A stretch of DNA of 64,000 bases from Gaiellasilicea sp963784895. Its GTDB lineage: Bacteria; Actinomycetota; Thermoleophilia; Gaiellales; Gaiellaceae. The notes under the pieces were generated by a model. That model made no database searches and was not told where the DNA came from. It saw only the letters and a list, made by a program, of their open reading frames with translations. Shown here one piece after another: positions 49,422 through 58,457 of this stretch (position 1 is its first letter; each line of letters begins with the position of its first letter). The stretch is from positions 124,001 through 188,000 of the forward strand of contig CAWATM010000017.1 of NCBI GenBank assembly GCA_963784895.1, in the 5' to 3' direction. Both the position numbers and the translations under genes were made by a program.

Positions 49422-49434
49422 GGGGACTGTCCCC
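49422..49434. repeat. GGGGACTGTCCCC repeat copy
   Basis: A 13-bp near-palindrome identical to the first arm of the hairpin at 4394-4430, 7 bases after the stop of the methyltransferase gene. Confidence 0.5.
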
Positions 49435-49477
49435 TCCTGGTGCGGACTGCGGTGCGCCGGGCGGGTACCCTTCAGCC

Positions 49478-49966
49478 GTGCGAGCGACCTGGCCCGAGCC
49501 CGTCGAACGGGTCGCCGCCTATCTCAGGGAGGCCGGCGCCGAAGCGCGGCTCGAGGAGCTCGAGTCCGGAACGGCGACCGCCGAGGACGCCGCGAAGGCC
49601 GCCGGCTGCACGCTCGAGCAGATCGTCAAGGCGCTCGTGCTCGACTGTGACGGCAGGGCTGTCGTCGCGCTCGTTCCGGGCGACCGGCGCGCCGATCTCG
49701 ACAAGATCGCGCGCGCCGTCGGCGCGGCCAAGGCGAGGATCGCGCGGCCGGCCGAGGTCGAGCAGGCGACCGGGTTCGCGCCGGGCGCCGTCGCGCCGTT
49801 TCCGTTGCCGAACGTCGATCGCGTCCTGATCGACCAGACGCTGCTCAGTCACGACGTCGTCTGGGTCGGAGCCGGCTCGGAGATCCATCTGGCCGCTCTG
49901 CATCCCGGCGTGCTCGTGCGGCTCGCCCGCGCGCAGCCCATCGACGCCGTCCAGGATTCCGCCTAA
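49478..49966 (+). CDS. YbaK/EbsC-family aminoacyl-tRNA deacylase
   Basis: 162 aa with a GTG start. CTLEQIVKALVLDCDGRAVV and GDRRADLDKIARAVGAAKAR and ATGFAPGAVAPFPLP follow the YbaK/ProX fold, including the Lys in IVKALV used in Cys- or Ala-tRNA(Pro) deacylation. It clears mischarged tRNA(Pro) or related species. It stands upstream of ilvE with a 26-base gap. Confidence 0.88.
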   Translation: MRATWPEPVERVAAYLREAGAEARLEELESGTATAEDAAKAAGCTLEQIVKALVLDCDGRAVVALVPGDRRADLDKIARAVGAAKARIARPAEVEQATGFAPGAVAPFPLPNVDRVLIDQTLLSHDVVWVGAGSEIHLAALHPGVLVRLARAQPIDAVQDSA

Positions 49967-49992
49967 CATTTCCGTTCGAGAGGAGCATTCGC

Positions 49993-50925
49993 ATGCGTGA
50001 GACAGAAACGATCTGGATGAACGGCGAGTTCATCGACTGGCACGACGCCAAGGTGCACGTCGGCGTGCACGGGCTGCACTACGGCACCGGCGTCTTCGAG
50101 GGCATCCGCTGCTACGAGACTCCTGACGGACCGGCCGTCTTCAGGCTGCGCGAGCACCTGGAGCGGCTCGACAACTCCGCGAAGCTCCTCCACATGGAGC
50201 TGCCGTACTCGACTGACGAAATCCGGACCGCGATGCACGAGCTGATCGGCCGCAATGGCCTGGCCGAGTGCTACGTCCGGCCGTTCGCGTTCTACGGCTA
50301 CGGCGAGCTCGGCGTCCACACGAAGGGGAACCCGGTCGAGGTCGTGATCATGAGCTGGCCGTGGGCGAATTACCTCGGCGACGAGAACGCCGCCACCGGC
50401 ATCCGCGCGAAGATCTCCTCCTGGAACCGGATCGGGGCGAACACGATTCCGCACGTCGCGAAGGCGACGGGGATCTATCTGAACTCGATGCTGGCCGTGC
50501 ACGAGGCACAGCGCGCCGGCTACGACGAGGCGATCCTGCTCACGGCCGAGGGCTTCGTCGCCGACGGCTCCGGCGAGAACGTCTTCGTCGTCAAGGACGG
50601 CAGGATCTGGACGCCGCCGCTCTCGACCTCGATCCTGCCCGGGATCACGCGCGACAGCGTGATCCAGATCGCGCAGGACCTCGGCTACGTGGTCGAGGAG
50701 GGGAACGTGATCCGCTCCGACCTCTATCTCGCGGACGAGATCTTCATGACCGGCACCGCCGCCGAGGTGACGCCGGTGCGCTCGGTCGACGACCATGAGG
50801 TCGGCGTCGGCCCGGTCACGCTCGAGCTGCAGAAGGCGTACCTCGACACCGTGCGCGGCAAGAGCGACCGCTGGGGCCACTGGCTCGACCGGGTCGCCGT
50901 CGGGAAGACGGCCGCGGAGGCGTGA
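49993..50925 (+). CDS. ilvE: Branched-chain amino acid aminotransferase
   Basis: 310 aa. Class IV PLP fold with HYGTGVFEGIRCYETPDG at the start and the PLP Lys157 in NTIPHVAKATGIYLNS. FVADGSGENVFVVKDGRIWT and GITRDSVIQIAQDLGY are the phosphate- and substrate-binding parts. It makes Leu, Ile and Val from the keto acids. GAGAGGAGC precedes the ATG. It overlaps the DegT gene by GTGA. Confidence 0.95.
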   Translation: MRETETIWMNGEFIDWHDAKVHVGVHGLHYGTGVFEGIRCYETPDGPAVFRLREHLERLDNSAKLLHMELPYSTDEIRTAMHELIGRNGLAECYVRPFAFYGYGELGVHTKGNPVEVVIMSWPWANYLGDENAATGIRAKISSWNRIGANTIPHVAKATGIYLNSMLAVHEAQRAGYDEAILLTAEGFVADGSGENVFVVKDGRIWTPPLSTSILPGITRDSVIQIAQDLGYVVEEGNVIRSDLYLADEIFMTGTAAEVTPVRSVDDHEVGVGPVTLELQKAYLDTVRGKSDRWGHWLDRVAVGKTAAEA

Positions 50926-52043
50926 AGGCCGACACCCGCACGATCCCACTCTCGTCCCCGTATCTGGACGAGCGGGACGAGGAGCTCATCCTCGAGGTGC
51001 TCCGGTCGGGCCGGCTGTCGCTCGGACCCGCGATCGACCGCTTCGAGCGCGCCTTCGCGGAGAAGGTGGGCGCGCCATACGCCGCCGCCGTATCCTCCGG
51101 CACGAGCGGTCTCCATCTGCTCGCAGTGATCGGCGGCCTCGGCGAAGGCGACGAGGTGATCACGTCCCCGTACTCGTTCGTCGCCTCGACCAACTGCTTC
51201 CTCTACGAGGGTGCGACGCCGGTCTTCGCCGACGTCGACGAGCGGACGATGAACCTCGATCCGGGTGCGGCGGAGGCTGCGATCACGCCGCGGACGAAGG
51301 GAATCGTCCCGGTCGACATCTTCGGCTACCCGTGCGAGCTCGACCCGCTCCGCGCGCTCGCCGAGAAGCACGATCTCGTTCTGATCCAGGACGCATGCGA
51401 GGCGCTTGGCGCCGAGTACAAGGGCCGCACGGTCGGTTCGCAGGGCGTCGACGCCGTCTTCGCGTTCTATCCGAACAAGCAGATGACGACGGGCGAAGGT
51501 GGGATCGTGACGACGCATGACGAGGCGACCTGGCACTCGCTGGTCAGCCTCCGCAACCAGGGTCGCGCCGACGGCGGCGGCTGGCTCGACCACGCCCGCC
51601 TCGGCTTCAACTACCGGATCGATGACATCCGCGCCGCACTCGGGCTCGGCCAGCTCGAGAAGCTCGACACGATCCTCGCGCTTCGTCGACAAGCAGCGAA
51701 GCGGTATTCCGACCTGTTGAGCGGAGTCCAGGGGGTCGAGGTGCCGCTGCCAGACGACACCGACCACCTCCGCTCCTGGTTCGTCTACGTCGTCACGCTC
51801 GCGCGCGGTATCGACCGCGAGCGTGTGATCGCGGAGCTCGAGCGCCAGGGGATCGCGTCGTCGCGCTACCTGCCGTCGATCCACCTCCAGGCCTACATGC
51901 GCGAGCGCTACGGCTTCGCGGAAGGGCTCTGCCCGGTCTCCGAGGATCTCTCGCGGCGGACGCTGGCGCTGCCGTTCTTCACCGCGATCGAGGCCGAGGA
52001 TCAGGAGCGCGTGGCCGAGGCACTGGCGTCGGCGCTCGCCTGA
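50922..52043 (+). CDS. DegT/DnrJ/EryC1/StrS-family aminotransferase
   Basis: 373 aa. PLP Lys186 in FAFYPNKQMTTGEGGIVTT; SSGTSGLHLLAVIGGLGEGD binds the cofactor phosphate; LGFNYRIDDIRAALGLGQLE is the family C-terminal signature. Members transaminate keto-sugars for cell-surface glycans or antibiotics. No sugar-nucleotide genes are next to it; the overlap with ilvE (GTGA) is unusual for a sugar enzyme and suggests possible amino-acid-related use. Confidence 0.9.
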   Translation: MKADTRTIPLSSPYLDERDEELILEVLRSGRLSLGPAIDRFERAFAEKVGAPYAAAVSSGTSGLHLLAVIGGLGEGDEVITSPYSFVASTNCFLYEGATPVFADVDERTMNLDPGAAEAAITPRTKGIVPVDIFGYPCELDPLRALAEKHDLVLIQDACEALGAEYKGRTVGSQGVDAVFAFYPNKQMTTGEGGIVTTHDEATWHSLVSLRNQGRADGGGWLDHARLGFNYRIDDIRAALGLGQLEKLDTILALRRQAAKRYSDLLSGVQGVEVPLPDDTDHLRSWFVYVVTLARGIDRERVIAELERQGIASSRYLPSIHLQAYMRERYGFAEGLCPVSEDLSRRTLALPFFTAIEAEDQERVAEALASALA

Positions 52044-52059
52044 CGGAGATACTTCGCGC

Positions 52060-52410
52060 ATGGACGCGCGCATGGTCTTCCTCGGCTTCGGCAAGTACGC
52101 GCGCGCCGACCGGATCTACGCCCTGCAGCCGATCACCGGAGACAGCCGCGGCGGCGGCCAGCGGACGCTCGTGTGGGTCGAGGGCGTGACCGACCCGATC
52201 ATCGCCTCGCGGACCGAGCGGACGATCCTGCACGACATGGGCCAGGAGGCGGTCGCCGGCTCGCCCCTGCTCGACGAGGCGCTCTCGCTCGCCGAGCGAC
52301 TGGCCGAGGACGCGGCCAGCGGCCGCGTCGATCTCGCCGACCTCGGCCGCCGTGCGCGCAAACTGCTCGAGTCGTCCAACAAGCCCGCCGAGTCGTCGCA
52401 GCTCTTCTGA
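52060..52410 (+). CDS. RemA/DUF370-like small protein
   Basis: 116 aa. MVFLGFGKYARADRIYALQP and GGGQRTLVWVEGVTDPIIAS resemble the GFG...A.RI.A and GRRTR..I....HVILS pattern of RemA-like DNA-binding regulators, with a longer helical C-terminus (DLADLGRRARKLLESSNKPA). RemA activates biofilm genes in Bacillus; the actinobacterial forms are unstudied, so the assignment is tentative. It overlaps the next gene by CTGA. Confidence 0.6.
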   Translation: MDARMVFLGFGKYARADRIYALQPITGDSRGGGQRTLVWVEGVTDPIIASRTERTILHDMGQEAVAGSPLLDEALSLAERLAEDAASGRVDLADLGRRARKLLESSNKPAESSQLF

Positions 52411-52994
52411 CGGTCGCGCCGGACTTCTTCGCCCGCAGCGTCCACGAGGTGGCGCCCGACCTGATCGGCGTCACGCTGCTCGTCGACGGAGTCGGCGGCC
52501 GGATCGTCGAAGTGGAGGCGTACGATTCCGACGATCCGGCCGCGCACGGCTTCCGCGGCCGCACACTGCGGAACGCGTCCATGTTCGGGCCGCCGGGGCA
52601 GGCATACGTGTACCGCTCCTACGGGATCCACTGGTGTCTCAATCTCGTCTGCGAGGAGGAAGGAAGTCCTGCGGCCGTGCTGCTCCGGGCGCTGGAGCCG
52701 AGCGTCGGCCTCGAGCTGATGCGCGAGCGGCGCGGCCTCGACGACGCGCAGCTCCTCGCCGCCGGACCGGGCCGGCTCTGCGAGGCGCTCGGCGTCACGC
52801 GTGAGCACGACGGCCTCTCGCTCGCCGGGCCGCCCTTCGAGCTCCGCACACCGAGCCAACGGCCGCAGGTTGTCGCGGGGACGAGGATCGGGATCAGCGT
52901 GGCGGCCGAGCGGCCGTGGCGCTATGCGGAGGCGGGATCGCGCTGGCTCAGCCGGCCGCTGCGGTCGCCCGCGCCCGTGAGACGACCAGCTTGA
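52407..52994 (+). CDS. 3-methyladenine DNA glycosylase (AAG/MPG family)
   Basis: 195 aa from a CTG at 52407 that overlaps the previous stop (CTGA). Motifs: FFARSVHEVAPDLIGVTLLV, GGRIVEVEAYDSDDPAAHGF (the catalytic Glu), NASMFGPPGQAYVYRSYGIH and AAGPGRLCEALGV. It excises alkylated purines in base-excision repair. The only upstream ATG/GTG/TTG start would overlap the previous gene by about 240 bases, so CTG is preferred. Its last 47 bases overlap the convergent penicillin-binding protein gene. Confidence 0.9.
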   Translation: MTVAPDFFARSVHEVAPDLIGVTLLVDGVGGRIVEVEAYDSDDPAAHGFRGRTLRNASMFGPPGQAYVYRSYGIHWCLNLVCEEEGSPAAVLLRALEPSVGLELMRERRGLDDAQLLAAGPGRLCEALGVTREHDGLSLAGPPFELRTPSQRPQVVAGTRIGISVAAERPWRYAEAGSRWLSRPLRSPAPVRRPA

Positions 52995-55410
52995 CCTTGA
53001 CCCCGGGCGCGGCTGCGAGCCCGGCAAGAGTCTTCTGCTCGACGACTTTCCCCGAGCCCCCCTCGACCCACGTGATCGCCGGCTCGAGCTTGAGGCGCCG
53101 CAGCCGCCTGCGCGCGTCGGCGATGTCGCGCCCGACGAGGTTTGGGATCACGCCCTCCGTCGCCTTCGAGACGACGAGGATGATGCGGTCGTACGAGGAG
53201 CGGTAGCCGCGCTTGGGGCGCTGGTCGACGACGACTCCGGGCTGCTGCAGCGGGGCGGCGGGCTTGTAGACGAGCTCGGCGGTGAGCGGCTGGGCCTCGA
53301 CACGCGCCTGCGCCTCAGCGAGCGTCAGCGTGCGCACGTCGGGCACCTGCACCTCGTTCTCGAGGCAGTTGGCCGCCTTGCTCGGGCCGGTGCCGGCGAA
53401 GTAGACAACCTCCCGTCGCTCGCGGCAGAGGCCGTTGTCGAGCATGAGCCGGTCGCCGCGGCGGACGACGAGCTTCGGCGCGACGTAGGGCGTCAGCGGC
53501 GCCGGGAAGCCGACGGGCTCCTCGCTCTTGACCGCTTTCTCCATGAAGGACTTCCAGATCAGAGCCGGGAACGTGCCGCCCGTGACCGGCTCGCCGCGGA
53601 ACTCGGTCAGCATCGGCTTCAGCGTCGTCGGGTAGCCGACCCAGACCGCGACCACGAGCTGCGGCGTATAGCCCACGAACCAGGCGTCGCCGTAGTTCTC
53701 GGTCGTGCCCGTCTTGCCCGCCATCGGCCGGTTCGGCAGGTACGCGCGCTTCCCGGTGCCGAAGCGGACCGCCTGCTGCAGGATCGTGTTGACGACACCT
53801 GCCTGCATCGGGGTGAGCGCCTTGAACTCTTTCGGCTTGTTGTGGCGCGTACGGCCTGCGCGGGTGACCTCGTCGATCACCCGTGGCCGGTTGCCGAAGA
53901 TCGCGCCGTCCGCGCGCTCGCCGCCGTTCGCGATCGTCGCGTAGGCGCGCGCGAGCTCGAGCGGCGTGACGGCTTCCGCGCCGAGCCCGATCGCGTAGTA
54001 GCCGTCGAGCTTGCTCCGGATCCCGAGCCGCTTCGCGGTCTCGGCCACCTTCTTCGAGCCGACCAGCTGCGTCAGCTGCGCGTAGACCGCATTGTCCGAC
54101 TCGACCGTCGCCGTCTCGAGATCGACGTTGCCGAAGTAGACGTCGTCGTAGTTCCCGACCACCCAGTCCTTGTCGCCCAGGTCGATCGACTGCGGTTCCG
54201 ACTGGAAGCGCGTCGCCGGCGAGATCCCCTGGCGCAGAGCCGTAGCGAGCACGAACGGCTTGAAGGACGAGCCCGGCTGGCGGACGCCCTGGACGGCGAG
54301 GTTGAACTGGCTCTTGCGGTAGTTGTTGCCGCCGATCATCGCGCGGACAGCGCCGTCGCGGGGGTCGATCGCGACAAGCGCGGCGGACGGGCCGTTGGCG
54401 TCGGTCAGCCACTTCGAGATCGCGTCGCGTGCCGTCTGCTGCAGCTCGAGGTCGATCGTCGTCCGGACGCGCAGGCCGCCGCCGAACACCTTCGTCTGGC
54501 CGTACTCGTCGATCAGCTGCTGCTTGACGTAGTTGACGAAGTGCTGCGCCGGGCCTTCGGTGCCGGGGAGGCGGACGTCGTCCGGGTCGGGCAGGTCGGT
54601 CGCGTCAGCGGTCTCGTACTGCTCCTGCGTGATCTTCGACTCCTCGAGCATCGCCTGCAGGACGACGCGGCGCCGCTCCTTGGCCGCACCCGGATTGTTG
54701 ACCGGGTCGTAGCGCGTCGGGTCGGCGGGGATCCCGGCGAGGAGCGCCGATTCGGCCAGCGTCAGGTCCTTGGCGCCGTGCTGGAAGTAGACGAGCGCGG
54801 CTTGCTGAATCCCGTAGGCACCGTTGCCGAAGTAGATCGTGTTCAGGTACTCCTGCAGGATCTTCTGTTTCGACCAGCCGCCGGGGTCGCGCTCGAGCTG
54901 CCAGGCGTAGGCCGCCTCGCGCACCTTGCGGGCGATCGTCTTCTGATCGCGGTCGAGCGCGTTCTTGACGAACTGCTGTGTGATCGTCGAGCCGCCCTCG
55001 ACCACGCCCTTGCTGCGAACGTCTGCGAGCAGGGCGCGCCCGATGCCGCGCAGGTCGATGCCGTCGTGCTCCCAAAAGCGGCGGTCCTCGATCGCCACGA
55101 TTGCGTGCCGCATCGGATCCGCGATCTGGTCGTAGCTGATCAGCGTCCGCGCCTCCGAGCCGCGCAGGACGGCGAGAATTCGCTTGCCGTCCTTGTCGTA
55201 GATGTAGCCGTTCACCTGCTTGTCCAACTGACGCTGCGGATCGAGCTTGCCCGCGTCGATCTCGGCGGCGACGGCCCGGATCAACCCGAAGCTGAACGAC
55301 ACCGACCCGACGATCACGAGGACGGCGAGGAGCGCAAGGAGGCGCAGCTTGCGGATTCGGCGACGCGGCCGAGCACGATTTTTCCTGCTGAACACCCGCA
55401 AGGGGTGCAT
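52948..55410 (-). CDS. Bifunctional penicillin-binding protein with PASTA domains
   Basis: 820 aa from the ATG at 55410, with GGAGGGCTACC before it. A basic tail and transmembrane helix (24-44) lead to the glycosyltransferase (GT51) with catalytic Glu108 (VAIEDRRFWEHDGI), then the transpeptidase: Ser381-x-x-Lys (PGSSFKPF), SDN (438-440) and KTGT (566-569). Two C-terminal PASTA repeats (PDVRTLTLAEAQARVEAQPL and IPNLVGRDIADARRRLRRLK) probably sense peptidoglycan. It polymerises and cross-links murein. Another start at 55743 is rejected as it runs through recQ. Confidence 0.95.
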   Translation of the reverse strand: MHPLRVFSRKNRARPRRRIRKLRLLALLAVLVIVGSVSFSFGLIRAVAAEIDAGKLDPQRQLDKQVNGYIYDKDGKRILAVLRGSEARTLISYDQIADPMRHAIVAIEDRRFWEHDGIDLRGIGRALLADVRSKGVVEGGSTITQQFVKNALDRDQKTIARKVREAAYAWQLERDPGGWSKQKILQEYLNTIYFGNGAYGIQQAALVYFQHGAKDLTLAESALLAGIPADPTRYDPVNNPGAAKERRRVVLQAMLEESKITQEQYETADATDLPDPDDVRLPGTEGPAQHFVNYVKQQLIDEYGQTKVFGGGLRVRTTIDLELQQTARDAISKWLTDANGPSAALVAIDPRDGAVRAMIGGNNYRKSQFNLAVQGVRQPGSSFKPFVLATALRQGISPATRFQSEPQSIDLGDKDWVVGNYDDVYFGNVDLETATVESDNAVYAQLTQLVGSKKVAETAKRLGIRSKLDGYYAIGLGAEAVTPLELARAYATIANGGERADGAIFGNRPRVIDEVTRAGRTRHNKPKEFKALTPMQAGVVNTILQQAVRFGTGKRAYLPNRPMAGKTGTTENYGDAWFVGYTPQLVVAVWVGYPTTLKPMLTEFRGEPVTGGTFPALIWKSFMEKAVKSEEPVGFPAPLTPYVAPKLVVRRGDRLMLDNGLCRERREVVYFAGTGPSKAANCLENEVQVPDVRTLTLAEAQARVEAQPLTAELVYKPAAPLQQPGVVVDQRPKRGYRSSYDRIILVVSKATEGVIPNLVGRDIADARRRLRRLKLEPAITWVEGGSGKVVEQKTLAGLAAAPGVKVKLVVSRARATAAAG

Positions 55411-55420
55411 GGTAGCCCTC

Positions 55421-57391
55421 CTAGGCGGCTGCGATGACGGCGAGCACGTCGTCGCCGTAGCGCTCGAGCTTGGTCGGCCCGAAGCCTTTGACCGAGGCCA
55501 GATCGCGGCCATTCGCCGGCTTCGCCGTCGCGAGCTCGCGCAACGTCGCGTCGTGGAGCACGACGTATGCCGGCACTTCGTCGGCCCGTGCCCGTTCGAG
55601 CCGCCACGCACGCAGCCGCTCGAAGAGGCCCTCGTCGGCCGTGCCCGCTGCGGCGGCCGCGCCACCGATTCGGGGTAGCTCGACGCCGGGCACCGCCCGC
55701 AGCAGCCTGAAGCCGTCCTCGCTCTCGAACGCCTCGAGGGCACCCGAGAGCTCCAGCAGCTGGAGCCAGCGCTTGACGTCCGCCTGGCTCGCAGCTGCGA
55801 GCAGGCCGAAGTGGGGGGAGCGCTGGGCAGAGCGCGGCGCGCTCATCGAGCCGCGCAGCATCGCAGTCAGCCCGGTGCGTCCGAGCGGCCACCGCAGTTC
55901 GAGCACGGCTCCGTGGATCGCGGCCGCGACGTCTTCCGGAAGCGGCGCGGCGGTCGCCGGTGTGTCGGCGGACGGCGCGAGCGGCGAGCAGACGTCGCAC
56001 ATGCCGCAGTCGTCGGCGAGCGTCTCGCCGAAGTGCTCGGCGACCTGCCGGTGCCGGCAGGTGCGCGACTCGGCGAAGCGGACGAGCCGGTCGGCCCGCG
56101 AGAGCGCCTCCTGCTCGTAGCGGGCAAGGAGCCGGTCGATCCGCTCGGCCGCGTCGCCCGGAGGCTCGGGCACCTCGATCTGCATCGCCCGCCCGGCGTC
56201 GAAGCCGCGCCGGACGAGGCCGACCTGCTCCAGCATCCCCACGAGCACGCGTGGGTCGGGCTCGTCACCAAGCTCGTCCGGAAGCGCCTCGCGCCGCCCG
56301 CGCAGCCGCGCGTAGACGGTGCGGAGGTCGGCGACGGTCGGGATGTCGGAGCGCGCGAACCGGCGCAGCTGGCCGGCGTCGGATCGGCTCGCGAGCAGGA
56401 GCGTGTCCGACGCTCGCCCGTCGCGTCCGGCGCGGCCGACCATCTGCACGTAGCTCTCGAGCGACTCGGGGTAGTTGTAGAGCGCGACGAGCCGGATGTC
56501 GGGCTTGTCGATCCCCATCCCGAAGGCAGTGGTTGCGACGACGGTCTGGATCCGGCCCTCGATGAAGGCCTCCTGGGCGGCCGAGCGCTCCTGGGACTCG
56601 AGCCCGGCGTGGTAGTGGACGGCGGCGAGATCGTGGACGCGAAGTGTGCGTGCCAGGGTCTCGCAGCTTCGGCGCGAGCGGGCGTAGACGATCGCCGAGG
56701 CGCCGCGGAGGTCGTGGAGCCTGCGGACGAGCGTGCGCAGGCGATCCTCCTCGCCGTCGACGATCTCGACGTCGTAGCGCAGGTTCGGCCGGACGACACT
56801 CGTGCGCACGACCTCCGGCTCCCGGCCGAGCGCGGCCGCGATCTCCCGCTCCGTCGCAGGCGTCGCCGTCGCGGTCATGCCGAGGATTGCGGGCCGACCG
56901 AGCGCGTCGAGTGCCCGGCGGATGAAGAGGTAGTCGGGCCGGAAGTCGTGCCCCCACATGCTGACGCAGTGCACCTCGTCGATGACGACGAGCCCGACGT
57001 CGATCCCGGCGATTGCGTCGAGGAAGTGGCGCTGTCGGAGCCGCTCCGGGGCGACGTAGAGCAGCCGGTAGCGGCCCTCCGCGGCCGCGCGCAAGCGCGC
57101 CGCCGCCTCGTCCGGGTCGAGCGACGAGTTGATCAGCGTCGCCTGCGCCGCCACCTCGGGTGGCAGCTTGTCGACCTGGTCCTTCATCAGGGCGATCAGG
57201 GGCGAGAGGACGAGGGTCGGCGTCGGCCGCAGCATCGCAGCGAGCTGGTAGGTGAGCGACTTGCCCGAGCCCGTCGGCATCAGCGCGAGCGTGTCGCGCC
57301 CGTCCACGGCGGCGCGAACCACCTGCTCCTGCCCGGGGCGGAAGTCGGCGAAGCCGAACAGGCGCGTCAGCGCGGGCTTGAGCTCGCTCAC
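55421..57391 (-). CDS. recQ: ATP-dependent DNA helicase RecQ
   Basis: 656 aa with GTG at 57391. Walker A MPTGSGKS (38-45), DEVH box in VVIDEVHCVSMWGHDFRPDY, motif VI QMVGRAGRDGR. The RecQ zinc Cys cluster is CRHRQVAEHFGETLADDCGM and CDVC, and a C-terminal HRDC domain (LRAWRLERARADEVPAYVVL, SVKGFGPTKLERYGDDVL) is present. It unwinds DNA 3'-5' in recombination repair. Its stop is 10 bases before the penicillin-binding protein ATG, so the two are in one transcript. Confidence 0.96.
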   Translation of the reverse strand: MSELKPALTRLFGFADFRPGQEQVVRAAVDGRDTLALMPTGSGKSLTYQLAAMLRPTPTLVLSPLIALMKDQVDKLPPEVAAQATLINSSLDPDEAAARLRAAAEGRYRLLYVAPERLRQRHFLDAIAGIDVGLVVIDEVHCVSMWGHDFRPDYLFIRRALDALGRPAILGMTATATPATEREIAAALGREPEVVRTSVVRPNLRYDVEIVDGEEDRLRTLVRRLHDLRGASAIVYARSRRSCETLARTLRVHDLAAVHYHAGLESQERSAAQEAFIEGRIQTVVATTAFGMGIDKPDIRLVALYNYPESLESYVQMVGRAGRDGRASDTLLLASRSDAGQLRRFARSDIPTVADLRTVYARLRGRREALPDELGDEPDPRVLVGMLEQVGLVRRGFDAGRAMQIEVPEPPGDAAERIDRLLARYEQEALSRADRLVRFAESRTCRHRQVAEHFGETLADDCGMCDVCSPLAPSADTPATAAPLPEDVAAAIHGAVLELRWPLGRTGLTAMLRGSMSAPRSAQRSPHFGLLAAASQADVKRWLQLLELSGALEAFESEDGFRLLRAVPGVELPRIGGAAAAAGTADEGLFERLRAWRLERARADEVPAYVVLHDATLRELATAKPANGRDLASVKGFGPTKLERYGDDVLAVIAAA

Positions 57392-57444
57392 GAGCCCACT
57401 GTACGGACACGATCGGAACGCAATCGCCACGGCTTCGTCACGAA

Positions 57445-58425
57445 TCAGGCACCGACGGGCAGCTGCGCGCGCACGGTTGTCCCCCCGCCCGGAGGGCTGA
57501 TGACGTCGAGCCGGCCCCCGAGCGCCTCGACGCGGTCCGCGAGGCCGCGCAAGCCTGATCCGTTCGCGCCGTCCGCTCCTCCGACGCCGTCGTCCTCGAT
57601 CGAGATGGAGAGGAGGCCGCCGTCCCGCACCAGCCCGACCACCACCTGCGAGGCGCTCGCGTACTTGCCGACATTCGCGAGCGCCTCGGAAACGACGAAG
57701 TAGGCGGCGCGCTCGATCGTTTCCGGAAACCGCTCGCGCGTCGCGATCGTCAGCGACACGGGGACGAGCGAGCCGGCGACGAGCGACTCGAGTGCCGCGA
57801 CGAGCCCGTGGTCGAGGATCGCCGGATGGATGCCGCGCGCCAGATTCCGAAGCTCGGCGAGCGACTGCGCCAGCTCCTCCTGTGCGGACGCGAGCAGCCG
57901 GGCCGCAGCCTCGGGGTCGTCGCGCACTCGCGCCTCCGCGAGATGGAGGGCGATCGAGAGCGAGACCAGCCGCTGCTGGGCGCCGTCGTGGAGGTCGCGC
58001 TCGATCCGCTTGCGAGCAGTGTCCGCCGCCTCGACGATCCGGACCCGTGACGACGCCAGCTGCTCCTCCGCGAGCTTGCGCTCGGTGACGTCACGGGCGA
58101 GGGCGTAACAGCTCGACCCGTCGCCGGCCGAGACTGCTGTCCAATGCAGCCAGCGATAGGAGCCGTCCTGGTGCAGGTGCCGCTCCTCGTAGATGCCCGT
58201 CTGGATCCCGGAGCTGAGCGTCCCGAGATCGGCGGCGGAGGCTTCGCGATCGTCCGGGTGGACGAAGTTCACGAATGGCTGGGAGAGCAGCTCCTGCTCC
58301 GTGAAGCCGAGCGTGCGCCGGAACGCCGGATTGACGCGCTTGTAGTAGCCGTCGAACCCGAGCACGCAAAGCATGTCGATCGAGAGGTCGAAAAACTTCT
58401 CGAGCTCGGTTTGCGCACGTGTCAA
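57445..58425 (-). CDS. PAS-domain sensor histidine kinase (HisKA_3)
   Basis: 326 aa from a TTG at 58425. A PAS domain at about 10-125 (DLSIDMLCVLGFDGYYKRVN and NFVHPDDREASA and HQDGSYRWLHWTAVSA with PAC) is followed by HisKA_3: TARKRIERDLHDGAQQRLVS (the phosphorylated His in HDGAQQ). ATPase boxes are EALANVGKYASASQVVV and GSGLRGLADRVEALGGRL. It is a soluble NarL-type kinase; no response regulator is adjacent. It is downstream of the ECF sigma/anti-sigma genes on the same strand. Confidence 0.85.
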   Translation of the reverse strand: MTRAQTELEKFFDLSIDMLCVLGFDGYYKRVNPAFRRTLGFTEQELLSQPFVNFVHPDDREASAADLGTLSSGIQTGIYEERHLHQDGSYRWLHWTAVSAGDGSSCYALARDVTERKLAEEQLASSRVRIVEAADTARKRIERDLHDGAQQRLVSLSIALHLAEARVRDDPEAAARLLASAQEELAQSLAELRNLARGIHPAILDHGLVAALESLVAGSLVPVSLTIATRERFPETIERAAYFVVSEALANVGKYASASQVVVGLVRDGGLLSISIEDDGVGGADGANGSGLRGLADRVEALGGRLDVISPPGGGTTVRAQLPVGA

Positions 58426-58457
58426 GCGCCCAGTGTAGAAGGCAGCGGACGCGCGGA

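Noticed and set aside
53842..55437. 531-codon plus-strand frame inside the penicillin-binding protein gene
   Set aside because: Antisense to conserved catalytic motifs and Arg/Val/Leu biased.
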